Below are positions 43,314 through 51,474 of a stretch of 60,792 nt of DNA, one piece after another. The first letter of the stretch is position 1. The number at the start of each line of letters is the position of its first letter. Source of the stretch: CAYPNF01 sp964411985 (GTDB lineage: Bacteria; Verrucomicrobiota; Verrucomicrobiia; Limisphaerales; J093); contig CAYPNF010000050.1 in assembly GCA_964411985.1 (NCBI GenBank), positions 1 through 60,792 of the forward strand, in the 5' to 3' direction. The notes beneath the pieces were generated by a model. The model worked only from the letters and a program-made list of their open reading frames with translations. It made no database searches and was not told the origin of the DNA. Both the position numbers and the translations under genes were made by a program.

Positions 43314-43342
43314 TTGACTTGTCATCCCGACAAAACTACATT
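43314..43342 (+). promoter_or_regulatory. Candidate promoter with operator-like inverted repeat for the prenyl synthase gene
   Basis: TTGACT (43314-43319) and TACATT (43337-43342) with a 17-bp spacer match five and four of six consensus bases. The spacer contains TTGTC-N5-GACAA (43319-43333), a perfect inverted repeat placed where a repressor would block polymerase. The predicted start of transcription falls within a few bases of ATG 43351, so the mRNA may be leaderless. Confidence 0.45.
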
Positions 43343-43350
43343 GCCTCGCC

Positions 43351-44406
43351 ATGCTGGCTGCCGAAAGACAGGCTGTGGGTCTGCCCATCGCCCCTCCGGA
43401 ACCCTCCATTGATTCGCCCCTTTCTTGGAAGCGAATTGTGGAGCCAGTGGAGCCTTTTCTTGCAGCCGTTTCCCGCCGTTTGTCCGAGCAAGTGGAAGAG
43501 TTTGAGCCGGAAGTAGCTGCGTATGCACGGTATGCTCTCACCGGTGAGGGCAAGCAGCTGCGACCCGCTTTGGTGGCCCTCAGTGCCGAATCCGTTGGGG
43601 CGGTGAGCGACGAGTTGGTCACCGTTGCGTCCATCATCGAGATGGTTCACATCGCCACCTTGGTCCATGATGACGTCATTGACCTTGCTGATACCCGGCG
43701 GAATCGTCCCACCTTGGCTGCCGAGTGTGGTAACACCGTGAGTGTCCTGGTGGGTGACTGTCTCTTTGCCCACGCTCTGCAGTTGGCCGCCGGTTTTCCC
43801 ACCCCGGACATCTGTCGGGCCGTCTCCTGTGCCACCAAAACGGTCTGCACCGGGGAGATCCTACAGAATCAAAGGCTGCGGCGGTTCGACTTGAGCTGCA
43901 GTGAGTACTTCCGCATCATCCGGATGAAGACCGGAGAGTTGTTTGGGCTTTCTTGTGATCTCGGGGCCTGGATGGCGGGATGCACCCCGGATGAAAGAGT
44001 CGCACTGCGAGGTTATGGCATCGCTTTGGGAACCGCCTATCAGATTTACGACGATTGTGTGGATGTATTTGGTAACGAATTGTTTGCTGGAAAATCATTG
44101 GGTACAGATCTCGCCAGTGGCAAGGCGACTTTGCCGTTGATTCTGGCCTTGGATCGATCCACCCAAACGGAGCGGTCGGAGTTGTTGGAGATGCTCGGGC
44201 GGTGGGATGTGCGCTGCATGCCCCGACTCCTCGGCATTTTGGAAAAATACGGAGTCTTGGCGGAGTCTCAATCGGTCATCCGTGGATTCTGTGATTCAGC
44301 TCGGCAGTCCTTGCTGGTGCTCCCCGCGTCGGCGGGAAGACAGGCTCTGGCGGGTACCGCCGCGTTCCTGGCAGAGCAGACTGCTTCGCTGGGGTCAGGT
44401 TCTTAA
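43351..44406 (+). CDS. ispB: Polyprenyl (octaprenyl-type) diphosphate synthase
   Basis: This trans-prenyltransferase extends allylic diphosphates with isopentenyl diphosphate to make the side chain of respiratory quinones. It has GEGKQLRPALV, the first Asp-rich motif LVHDDVIDLAD with DTRRNRPT, the GDCLFAHAL helix, and the second Asp-rich motif YQIYDDCVD; LGTDLASGKATLPLILAL is also typical. At 351 residues it has a slightly extended N-terminus (about 25 residues). The chain-length determinant positions upstream of the first motif (IEMVHIATLVHDD) have small residues, consistent with long-chain product. The specific chain length is not readable; ispB is used as the generic name. Start ATG 43351 lies within the predicted initiation region. 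The ECF sigma gene follows after seven bases. Confidence 0.9.
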   Translation: MLAAERQAVGLPIAPPEPSIDSPLSWKRIVEPVEPFLAAVSRRLSEQVEEFEPEVAAYARYALTGEGKQLRPALVALSAESVGAVSDELVTVASIIEMVHIATLVHDDVIDLADTRRNRPTLAAECGNTVSVLVGDCLFAHALQLAAGFPTPDICRAVSCATKTVCTGEILQNQRLRRFDLSCSEYFRIIRMKTGELFGLSCDLGAWMAGCTPDERVALRGYGIALGTAYQIYDDCVDVFGNELFAGKSLGTDLASGKATLPLILALDRSTQTERSELLEMLGRWDVRCMPRLLGILEKYGVLAESQSVIRGFCDSARQSLLVLPASAGRQALAGTAAFLAEQTASLGSGS

Positions 44407-44413
44407 CCGATTG

Positions 44414-45040
44414 ATGACTGCGGCCGTAGCAGCGAATCTGCCGCCCATCGTGGAAACACAGACGCCACCTGTGGAAGACGACGCTACCCTGATTCGGCGG
44501 GTGCAGAAGGGGGAGCTGCGGGCGTATGACGAATTGATTCGCAAGTATCAGGAGAGAATCTACGCCACGGTCTACCACATGACGTCCAACCATGAGGACG
44601 CCAGTGACCTGACCCAGGAAACTTTCATCAAGGCGTTCCAAGCACTCAAGTCTTTCAAGGGAGATTCCAGCTTCTTTACCTGGGTCTACCGAATTGCGGT
44701 CAACAGGACGATTAACTTCCTGAAGCAACGGAAGAATCGCACTCATCTGAGTCTGAATGACTTGGACTTCAATGCGGAGCATGATCCTGATTTGGTTTCC
44801 CTCATTTCTGAGAAGACTCCACGCCGTGAGGTCAACTTGGCGGAACTGCAGGAAAAGTTGAACGCCGCCATGCAGAAACTGTCAGAAGATCACCGGCTTG
44901 TGGTGACGTTGCACGACATCCAAGGCCTGCCCCACGAAGAGATTGGGCGAATCATGGATTGCAACGTCGGCACGGTGCGTTCGCGGTTGTTCTACGCGCG
45001 CCAGCAGTTGCAGGGTTACTTGGCAGATTATTTGAAGTGA
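44414..45040 (+). CDS. ECF-type RNA polymerase sigma factor
   Basis: The 208-residue protein is a group-4 sigma factor. Region 2 shows YDELIRKYQERIYATVYHM, DASDLTQETFIKAFQAL and FFTWVYRIAVNRTINFL (-10 recognition and core binding), and region 4 shows LSEDHRLVVTLHDIQGLPHEEIG with GTVRSRLFYARQQL (-35 recognition helix). ATG 44414 is chosen because region 2 then begins after a 30-residue leader; the open frame upstream overlaps ispB. It follows ispB by seven bases and precedes a single-pass protein by five bases, which looks like its anti-sigma. Which genes it controls is unknown. Confidence 0.92.
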   Translation: MTAAVAANLPPIVETQTPPVEDDATLIRRVQKGELRAYDELIRKYQERIYATVYHMTSNHEDASDLTQETFIKAFQALKSFKGDSSFFTWVYRIAVNRTINFLKQRKNRTHLSLNDLDFNAEHDPDLVSLISEKTPRREVNLAELQEKLNAAMQKLSEDHRLVVTLHDIQGLPHEEIGRIMDCNVGTVRSRLFYARQQLQGYLADYLK

Positions 45041-45045
45041 ATGCT

Positions 45046-45546
45046 ATGAATCACGGGCCAGAAGATTTTTCAGACTTGAGCAAGTTGCTCGCCCTGAAGC
45101 GCCACGAACAGCCGCCTCCAGGGTTCTTCTTTGAGCTGCCCGACAAGATCTGCGCTCGCATCGAAGCGGGAGCGGCTCGGTCAGAACCTTGGTGGCGAGG
45201 TTTCTTCTTCTCACTCGATTTTCGTCCCGCGCTTGCCGGAGCCTTGGGTCTCGCCGCCTTTGGTGTCTATTTCCTCGGTATGCAAGTCGCTGAGGTAGCG
45301 AGTGTGCCTGCGTCGGAACCGACCATCCTTGCGATGGATTCGATGGGCGCTCCGCTGTCTCCCTCGTCCCAGACCAGGTTTCCCACACATGCCCACGTTT
45401 CCCCCGCTTCAGCCGCCATCCCCAGGAGCACGTCGAGCATGAACCCTTTCATTAACCCAGGTACACCGGCCCCGGTGGGTATGTTCGACGCGGGTGCAGG
45501 AATGAAGGCTTCTCCTAGCCTGATGGGTTTTTCCGTGATTCGATAG
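45046..45546 (+). CDS. Probable membrane-bound anti-sigma factor
   Basis: The 166-residue protein has a short N-terminal cytoplasmic domain (DLSKLLALKRHEQPPPGFFFEL) like those seen in proteins encoded after ECF sigma factors in Verrucomicrobiota, one transmembrane segment (ALAGALGLAAFGVYFLGMQVA, about 65-85) and a Pro/Ser-rich periplasmic tail. There is no recognisable zinc-binding HxxxCxxC motif, so it is not a classical ZAS anti-sigma. The role rests on position: it starts five bases after the sigma factor. The C-terminal tail is low-complexity. Confidence 0.6.
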   Translation: MNHGPEDFSDLSKLLALKRHEQPPPGFFFELPDKICARIEAGAARSEPWWRGFFFSLDFRPALAGALGLAAFGVYFLGMQVAEVASVPASEPTILAMDSMGAPLSPSSQTRFPTHAHVSPASAAIPRSTSSMNPFINPGTPAPVGMFDAGAGMKASPSLMGFSVIR

Positions 45547-45662
45547 ATTGCGCCGTAAGGAAGAATACCTTCCCCTGTCCTCTGTTATGGAGGATGGGAT
45601 TCCACGTCTACCTCAGAACAGCGACCCTGCGCTGATTCCACCCCTGAGGTGAGAAGGGGACC

Positions 45663-47045
45663 TTACCGATTGAAAACCAGTTGGTATCCGGACAGCGAGA
45701 CAATGAGTCGGTCCTCATCCGCCGTCGCTTCTCCAGAAAACTTGTCTTTCTCGTTGGCTAAGTTGAGCTTGTACTTGAGACCTTCGCGCGACCAGCTGCC
45801 TTGGGTGGCGATATTGACGTCGGCCAAGGTGGGGCCTTTCTTTGCCTCTGCAGGTCTCGCTGCTTGGGTTGCTGGAGCCGCTGGGGCACCGCCCGTGCGA
45901 CCATAGCGCCGCATCATCATGGCTTGGGCGGCTGCGGCAGCTTGAGCCTCCTCAGCGCCCGGTTGGTTCGCGTCGGGAGGGGGTTGATTTGCCTGCTGCT
46001 CGGCTTGAATCGCTCTCTTGGCATCTTCCGTTAGGTCCATCTTGAGGATCGCCTTGTTATCGGGTGTGGCGAGCAAAGTGACCTTGGGGAAGAGAAGGGT
46101 GAGAACTTTCTTGGTGAAGTTCATTTCCCTGGCGGAGAGGTCAGGATTCTTCTTCTTGTACTGAATGAGCGAAGCCGCTGGATCCAGCCGCCACCTTCCC
46201 AGAATCCGCTCGTCATCGTATTTCGCGGACTTCCCTATCCGGAGATATTGGTATAAATCTTTCAAGTCCAACTGCTTGAGTTCAGCTGCAATCTCCTGGT
46301 TTCCCATGATGGCGACGATCTTGGGGTTTTTCAGGATCCCGATGAAAGACGCTTTGGTTTGCCACTGGCCCTGCAGATCCACGTCCGTGGCAATCTCCTG
46401 CAATTCAGGGCGTTGACTGGTGAGCAGGAACCCAGGGTAAGCCGCGAGTCGGTCTTGGAGAATGTGGTTATGATACAGCAGGCCGATCACATCCGACGTG
46501 AGGTAATAGTAGTCGGGCATGGGGTCAATGGCCGCCAAGCTCTTGTCGAGGCCCGCATCTTTGAGTTGCTGCCTTGCGTCCGCCAGAAACCTGATCTCCC
46601 CGGAGCTGTTTTCGGTGCTCACCTGCACCGCAGGGTAGCCGAGGATGTAGATCGCTAATCCGATCAGAATGGTGTAGATGCAGCCTCCTACCAAGCCCAC
46701 TCCCAAGCCCAATCGCGAATTGAGCCGCTCCCAGCGAGCCCGAGTGTAATCATCAGCCCCGTATTTGAAATGCATAGCCACCTTGTGATGGACCAGGAAA
46801 CTGAGCCCCATGAAGACCAGCGCGATCAGGAGAAAAACAATGGCTGGGGGGAGGAACCACCCCCAGAACGGGTGCGGTAGCCCCAGTTTGGGAATGAGGG
46901 GACGAACCGGACCAGCAAGGGGCATGCTGGCAAACAGGGCAACGAACAAGCCCAGCAGGGAGACGCTCGAACGAATAGCGCCTTTAAAGTAACCAGTAGC
47001 TCCCATGAAACCAAGGACCGCGATCGCAATAAGCCAAACGTACAT
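45663..47045 (-). CDS. CvpA-family membrane protein with long C-terminal extension
   Basis: The 460-residue protein begins with four transmembrane segments matching the CvpA (colicin V production) family: WLIAIAVLGFMGATGYFKGAIRSSVSLLGLF and PPAIVFLLIALVFMGLSF, quoted in parts, with LGLGVGLVGGCIYTILIGLAIYIL. CvpA proteins act in envelope homeostasis, with no known mechanism. After about residue 165 there is a long soluble region of about 290 residues, with an Ala/Gln/Pro-rich stretch (AEQQANQPPPDANQPGAEEAQ) and a C-terminal beta-rich end. CvpA alone is about 160 residues, so this is an unusual extended form. ATG 47045 is preferred over GTG 47081. Reverse strand, own promoter region not resolved. 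Confidence 0.78.
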   Translation of the reverse strand: MYVWLIAIAVLGFMGATGYFKGAIRSSVSLLGLFVALFASMPLAGPVRPLIPKLGLPHPFWGWFLPPAIVFLLIALVFMGLSFLVHHKVAMHFKYGADDYTRARWERLNSRLGLGVGLVGGCIYTILIGLAIYILGYPAVQVSTENSSGEIRFLADARQQLKDAGLDKSLAAIDPMPDYYYLTSDVIGLLYHNHILQDRLAAYPGFLLTSQRPELQEIATDVDLQGQWQTKASFIGILKNPKIVAIMGNQEIAAELKQLDLKDLYQYLRIGKSAKYDDERILGRWRLDPAASLIQYKKKNPDLSAREMNFTKKVLTLLFPKVTLLATPDNKAILKMDLTEDAKRAIQAEQQANQPPPDANQPGAEEAQAAAAAQAMMMRRYGRTGGAPAAPATQAARPAEAKKGPTLADVNIATQGSWSREGLKYKLNLANEKDKFSGEATADEDRLIVSLSGYQLVFNR

Positions 47046-47118
47046 ACCAAGCAACCTAGGAGCGAATCGTGCGAAAAGCACGCAAAAAAAGGAGCCGCCA
47101 GCGGGAGCAGTCCGACTA

Positions 47119-47128
47119 ATGTGCTATA
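47119..47128 (-). repeat. Ten-base word shared with a second promoter region
   Basis: ATGTGCTATA here recurs exactly at 51261-51270, and both copies lie just upstream of reverse-strand genes (CvpA-like and toroid protein). On the reverse strand it reads TATAGCACAT, which could include a -10 element. One extra flanking base pattern (CTwATGTGC) is also shared. The match is short. Confidence 0.3.
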
Positions 47129-47193
47129 TGGTGAACTTCATGGAGGAATCTCGTTGGTGAACCAACCCCTGGTGATCACCAGATGAAGCGGGG

Positions 47194-47420
47194 TCACATC
47201 GCACAACTCAACAATGCGAGCACTTGTTTCATCCGCGCTTTCTCCGTGCGGTCCCGTCCCAAGCGCTGTTCGTATCGTTCGGCATGGGTCGCCACCACTC
47301 CGTGATTTCGCAAGTCCAACCGCGGACACGGTGTTCCCGTTAAATGACTTTCCGTTCGTTGCCGCGGGCGCTCACGCGATACCAACCGCCCGTTTTCTCC
47401 ATCCGTACAGGCCGTGCCAT
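47194..47420 (-). pseudogene. Remnant of a REP-associated tyrosine transposase (RAYT)
   Basis: Starting at ATG 47420 the reverse strand encodes MARPVRMEKTGGWYRVSARG, then NERKVI and a stop. This is the typical N-terminus of RAYT/Y1 transposases (MARPxRxE..G..YHVxxRGNER). In another frame the continuing sequence ends VVATHAERYEQRLGRD, TEKARMKQVLALLSCAM, resembling RAYT C-termini. The HUH-Tyr catalytic core in between is missing and there is a frameshift, so the gene is dead: about 230 bp remain of about 700-900. The surrounding 47082-47491 region holds nothing else that I can name. REP-like palindromes occur 8 kb away at 55.7-55.9 kb. Confidence 0.6.
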
Positions 47421-47491
47421 GCGCTCAACCCTCCTAATCCCTGGTTCTGGGTACATTGTATACTTATGAGATGACCCCAAGTGGCTCTGTA

Positions 47492-49963
47492 CTAATGTCG
47501 AACCACGACCGGGGGCATGCTGTTGGCCTGGCAGGCGTGAATCGCTTCGCGCGCGTCAGAAAAAGCGGGTGCAACCTGCAACACGTAACGGAATTCGTAA
47601 CGCCCGCCGCAGGTGAGCCGGAAATTTGTCTCCCACTTGTTGTTGGTCAGCCAGGAAAAGAGCGGGCCCGTAGGCTCAATGGAGGTCGAGTAGTTCCAGA
47701 GCTTAAGCCTGCCGATCTGGACCAGCGGGGCGTCCAGCACGGTCAAGGCGATGCCGCCCCGTCTGGCGACGAGCGCGGCGCCGGACTGCAGACAGTAGTA
47801 ATCGCAGCAGCTTCCCGGGAGTTGATCCTTGCCAGGCCGAATCGGACCGCCCGGCTTGTCCAGGTGCCAAATCCCTCCGTCCATTTCCAAGGGGAAGAGA
47901 ACATAGAGTCCCTCGGGGTCCATGACGTCCGTTTTCTCCACGCGGGCCGACAGTTCGATTTGAGGGAGACCCCGGTAGAACGTCGCCGCGAGCACATAGC
48001 TCTTTGTGCCTGGGACATCGTAAACCAGCTCCCAACGTTCGCAGACCTCCCCGGCGCTGACACGCCTTGCTCCCGTGCACTTGCCGGTGGTGATCTTGTC
48101 CTTCGGGATGGTCCGTGCCGAAAAGCCAAAGCCGGCCGCCGAGCCGCGATCGCCTTCTGGGAAGACCTGGTAAATCGGGCATCCCAAACCGCCACCGTCC
48201 GGCTTGAGCAACTCATTCCCGCTCGCCGCATCCACGAGGCTGAAGATCCCGCGCCGTTCATCCCATGAGGCGCGATAAAACGCGTTGCTGAAGCCCTGAG
48301 AGTTCCCGGACGGAGCATGGGTTGGACTGCCCTTCTCGACACGCAACGCGAGTTCGCCCTCTGGCGACAGTTCTACCTGCGTCACAATCACCCGCCCGCG
48401 CGGGGCGGGTTCGAGCTGGCACGGCAGCGACGCGCCGTCCGGCCCAAGCACGCGCACCCCCTGCGCCACAAAAGGCTCCTCCCAGTAATCAACGGGCAGC
48501 TGGACCGCGGCCCGGACCGGCCGGTCGAGCGGGTTCATGACCTTGTAGGTGAAAGGGCGTCGGGCGGAGAACTCGCCTTCCCCATGGTGACGCAATACCT
48601 CGACGAGCGCCTGGCCCGCGAGCTCATCGGCCTGTATCGCGTGGGCCGTCTTCCGAGTGAACACCTGGTGCGTCAGCAGCGAGTGGCTGGATGTGTTCGA
48701 GTAGCCGAAAGTATGCTCGGCGTACAAAGCGAGCCGGCGGTCGATCGCTTCGAGGCGTTCCGGAGAAACCACGCGGTGCCGGGCATCGAGCCTGGTGACC
48801 AGGTGCCGGGTTCGCTGAGCGTTCCGGAACAGCAGCGTATCCATCGGCGTGGCGGCAACGCCCTCTGACCACCAATCGGTCCATTCGCCGCGATAGGTGG
48901 GAATCGCCGACACGGCTTGCTCCACGTGCTTGAAGAACTCGCTCAGCGTCGCAGTCCGGATGTGAATCTGGTCCCCGTGCACCAGGTTCCACTGGCGGAT
49001 GATATCGCAGTAGTGGTCGCCCGCCGGTCCGTTGTCCGTGTAGACCGCGTTGCCCATCAGCGGCAGGAAGTCGTAGGGATAGTCCATGGTTTCCAGGTGA
49101 GCCAGGGTGGGCAGCAATTTGCGCTCGGCAAAGCTGATGTCCCGGATGTCTACGAACCCATGCTTGGGCGGCACTTTGAGGCCGGGAAATCCGAGATCCG
49201 TGTCCGGCGCATAGTAGCCCATCAATCCCAGCACGTTAGCCCGGTGATACGCCAGCCCGTTCCAGGCCAGCAGGCGCCGCCCCGAGGGCGATTCCCAATA
49301 GAAGGGCTTCAGCGGCCCACCCAACGGAACGCCGCCATGGTGAACGTTGATATTGGTCGAAAGATAACGAACACCGGCATCGATGAGCAAGTCACTGAAT
49401 GCCCACGAAAACCCGTTAACATCGCAGCTCATGCAGGTGTCCAGGTGCAGACCCTCGCGCCGGGCGAAGCGCTGCCCCGGTTGCAGTGTCGACCGAAGCA
49501 CCTCCGTGTCCAGCAGTTCGGTCAGGTGGAAATAGCCGGCGGTCAGCTCGATCACCCCCGATTTCAGGCAGCGAATCAGATCGCGCCGCTCTTTGGAACT
49601 GGCCGAGCGAAGGAACTGCTCCAAGGACCAGAAACCTTCAATGGTATATTTGAAGCGGCAATCGGGGCTGCGGCCCTTCTGGGCCGGGCTCAAGGCCATC
49701 TCGACAGCCTGGCGAACGAATTGGCGGTGGTAATCGGCGATGACTTCCTGGCGATCCGTGAAACCCAGGTCAATATGGGAATGCTGAACCACGAACAGCT
49801 CCCACTTGCGCCGGGGTTTGGAAACCGCTGGGGTGCCGCCAGACGCGTTCTGACCCGCAACCGGCAGAGCCAAGCCGGCGATGGCGGCGGCCAGGGATCG
49901 TGCGCAGAATTCTCGACGGTTGAGGAGTGGGAGTTCAGCAGGGGGCTCGTTGGCGGGGCGCAT
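47492..49963 (-). CDS. Exported GH38-like alpha-mannosidase-type protein (DUF5054-like)
   Basis: The 823-residue protein has a Tat-type signal (NRREFCARSLAAAIAGLALPVAG) and an N-terminal GH38-type catalytic barrel. The metal motif is HSHIDLGFTD (H63, D65), and CDVNGFSWAF contains the likely nucleophile D181. FKYTIEGFWSLEQFL and VIELTAGYFHLTELLD are typical of the family. The C-terminal half (about 430-823) is beta-rich like the domains of retaining mannosidases. Such enzymes use zinc and release alpha-mannosyl residues, but DUF5054 members are uncharacterised, so substrate is unknown. The Tat signal fits loading of a metal before export. It precedes no obvious partner; the next gene upstream on the same strand is a toroid protein 124 bp away. 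Confidence 0.85.
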   Translation of the reverse strand: MRPANEPPAELPLLNRREFCARSLAAAIAGLALPVAGQNASGGTPAVSKPRRKWELFVVQHSHIDLGFTDRQEVIADYHRQFVRQAVEMALSPAQKGRSPDCRFKYTIEGFWSLEQFLRSASSKERRDLIRCLKSGVIELTAGYFHLTELLDTEVLRSTLQPGQRFARREGLHLDTCMSCDVNGFSWAFSDLLIDAGVRYLSTNINVHHGGVPLGGPLKPFYWESPSGRRLLAWNGLAYHRANVLGLMGYYAPDTDLGFPGLKVPPKHGFVDIRDISFAERKLLPTLAHLETMDYPYDFLPLMGNAVYTDNGPAGDHYCDIIRQWNLVHGDQIHIRTATLSEFFKHVEQAVSAIPTYRGEWTDWWSEGVAATPMDTLLFRNAQRTRHLVTRLDARHRVVSPERLEAIDRRLALYAEHTFGYSNTSSHSLLTHQVFTRKTAHAIQADELAGQALVEVLRHHGEGEFSARRPFTYKVMNPLDRPVRAAVQLPVDYWEEPFVAQGVRVLGPDGASLPCQLEPAPRGRVIVTQVELSPEGELALRVEKGSPTHAPSGNSQGFSNAFYRASWDERRGIFSLVDAASGNELLKPDGGGLGCPIYQVFPEGDRGSAAGFGFSARTIPKDKITTGKCTGARRVSAGEVCERWELVYDVPGTKSYVLAATFYRGLPQIELSARVEKTDVMDPEGLYVLFPLEMDGGIWHLDKPGGPIRPGKDQLPGSCCDYYCLQSGAALVARRGGIALTVLDAPLVQIGRLKLWNYSTSIEPTGPLFSWLTNNKWETNFRLTCGGRYEFRYVLQVAPAFSDAREAIHACQANSMPPVVVRH

Positions 49964-50087
49964 ATCCGGAGTTGTTTGATTCTTCGCAAGCGTTGCGCAA
50001 GCAACGTGTGCGAATCAAGCCTCGTTTCTGGCGAAGCCAGGGAGCCAGTTGCTTAATCGCAGCCTCTACCCCAGCCCTCTGTTAAGC

Positions 50088-51242
50088 TCATTTCTCTGCC
50101 TTCTGCTTCTCGCCTGCTGCCGGGAACCGGGGCGTGGATGCGGTCAGCGCCATTGTGGCGAATGCAGAGGCGGCATCCCGCATGAAAAGCGAAGGCATCG
50201 TGCTGGGGGTATAATGTTTGTTCATCGAGGTGGCGTGCCAGAACCCCTCCTTCGGGTCTTGTTTCGCACGCAGCCATTCGAGAGCACGTTCAAGCCGCGG
50301 ATCTTTGGCCAAGCCGCCCAAGGTTTGAAGGATGAACGCCGCGTAAGCGGTGGCATATGCGTCCGAGCCCTGGCGCTTGGGATGGCCATCGCGTTCGCGC
50401 CAGGGGCCCAGCGATTCCAAAGTCCAGCCGCCGTCCGCCTCCTGTTTGCTCAGGATCTCTGCGGCAAGTCGCTTCACTTCCTCCGCTGCGAGAAGCTCGG
50501 GTAGATACTCGGAAGCCCAGCCCACCGTCAGCCGGTTGTGCAGGGGTTGACCTGGTTGATGGTTGCGCAGGAAACGAGTCAACGAAGCTACATTCCGGCG
50601 CACGTCGGGTCGCTGCCTATACTCTGATGGCGCCATACCAACTGCCGCCGCAGCCAACGCAGCGCCATAGTAGGCAGAGGCGGGCTCTTCCCAGGGGTCC
50701 AACTCGAGGCTGTTCCACGCCCACGCGCCCTGCTCCGGGCCGGATTGAAGCTGCAATGCCCACATACGCTCGAAGGCCTTTTCCGTCGTGGGATTCAGCC
50801 CTTTTGCCGCACGACGATCCTCCGCTGCCAACAGCATGGCAGAGAGGACTGATTCGGCACCCAGGAACTGCACCGCCTCCGATTGCTTCGCATTGGGGGC
50901 GTACTGCTTGGGAGTCGTCAACGGCACGCGACGCCGGAGACCCTCCAGCAGGGCTGTTTCAAACTCGGTGGGTGCCTTTTCAGCCAAGAAGAGCCTTAGA
51001 GCAGGGCGTGCCATCAGGTAAGGAACCCCAGTGTGGCAGGAAATACAGGGTCCTCCTGGATCATCAAAGGCGGGTTTCCAATTCAACCACGCCTTCTGAC
51101 GCCCGTCCAGGTACTGCGCTGCAAGCGTCGCGTTCCAATCGGCACCGAAGGCGGAACTCAGTCCAAGTACCATAACGAGCGCTAGCTCGAGGTAACGGGA
51201 ATGCGATGGCGCGAAGCTTGTTGCGTGTTGATTTATCATCAT
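50088..51242 (-). CDS. Exported alpha/alpha-toroid protein with a CxxCH motif
   Basis: The protein (384 residues from ATG 51242; TTG at 51257 is an alternative) has a signal (LELALVMVLGLSSAFGA), then PCISCHTGVPYL, a c-type heme motif (C66, C69, H70 in this numbering), followed by repeats of the prenyltransferase/squalene-cyclase type: GAWAWNSLELDPWEEPASAYYG, KQEADGGWTLESLGPW and KQDPKEGFWHATSMNKHY. The family uses such alpha/alpha toroids for cyclases, complement-like proteins and hydrolases, but no DXDD cyclase motif is visible, so a hopanoid or squalene cyclase role is unlikely. The combination of a heme site with a toroid in one exported protein is known in planctomycete/verrucomicrobial cytochrome families but has no assigned reaction. 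The region 51258-51474 between this and korB holds only the repeat at 51261 and no ORF. Confidence 0.78.
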   Translation of the reverse strand: MMINQHATSFAPSHSRYLELALVMVLGLSSAFGADWNATLAAQYLDGRQKAWLNWKPAFDDPGGPCISCHTGVPYLMARPALRLFLAEKAPTEFETALLEGLRRRVPLTTPKQYAPNAKQSEAVQFLGAESVLSAMLLAAEDRRAAKGLNPTTEKAFERMWALQLQSGPEQGAWAWNSLELDPWEEPASAYYGAALAAAAVGMAPSEYRQRPDVRRNVASLTRFLRNHQPGQPLHNRLTVGWASEYLPELLAAEEVKRLAAEILSKQEADGGWTLESLGPWRERDGHPKRQGSDAYATAYAAFILQTLGGLAKDPRLERALEWLRAKQDPKEGFWHATSMNKHYTPSTMPSLFMRDAASAFATMALTASTPRFPAAGEKQKAEK

Positions 51243-51260
51243 GAAGAAGGGGTCCAACTT

Positions 51261-51270
51261 ATGTGCTATA
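51261..51270 (-). repeat. Second copy of the shared promoter-region word
   Basis: ATGTGCTATA, identical to the word at 47119-47128, lies 19 bp upstream of ATG 51242. The reverse strand reads TATAGCACAT, compatible with a -10 element. Confidence 0.3.
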
Positions 51271-51474
51271 GGAAGATTGACTGAAGAAATCTTACGCGAG
51301 TGTATTCACCCTTGTCATACGGCCCATCACGGTTGAATTTGCAGAAGGCGTTGATCCCATCATGGCGCGAGGTAAGGATTCCCGACGTCCGCTCAATGCG
51401 CAAATGGTGACATCACAGCACGATAGTCGGACCCTTTTACAATAGACCGAGGAGGCGGACCGAATCGGCGGTTT

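Noticed and set aside
50088..51242. Squalene-hopene cyclase
   Set aside because: The toroid repeats fit, but the DXDD catalytic motif and length (about 630 residues) do not.
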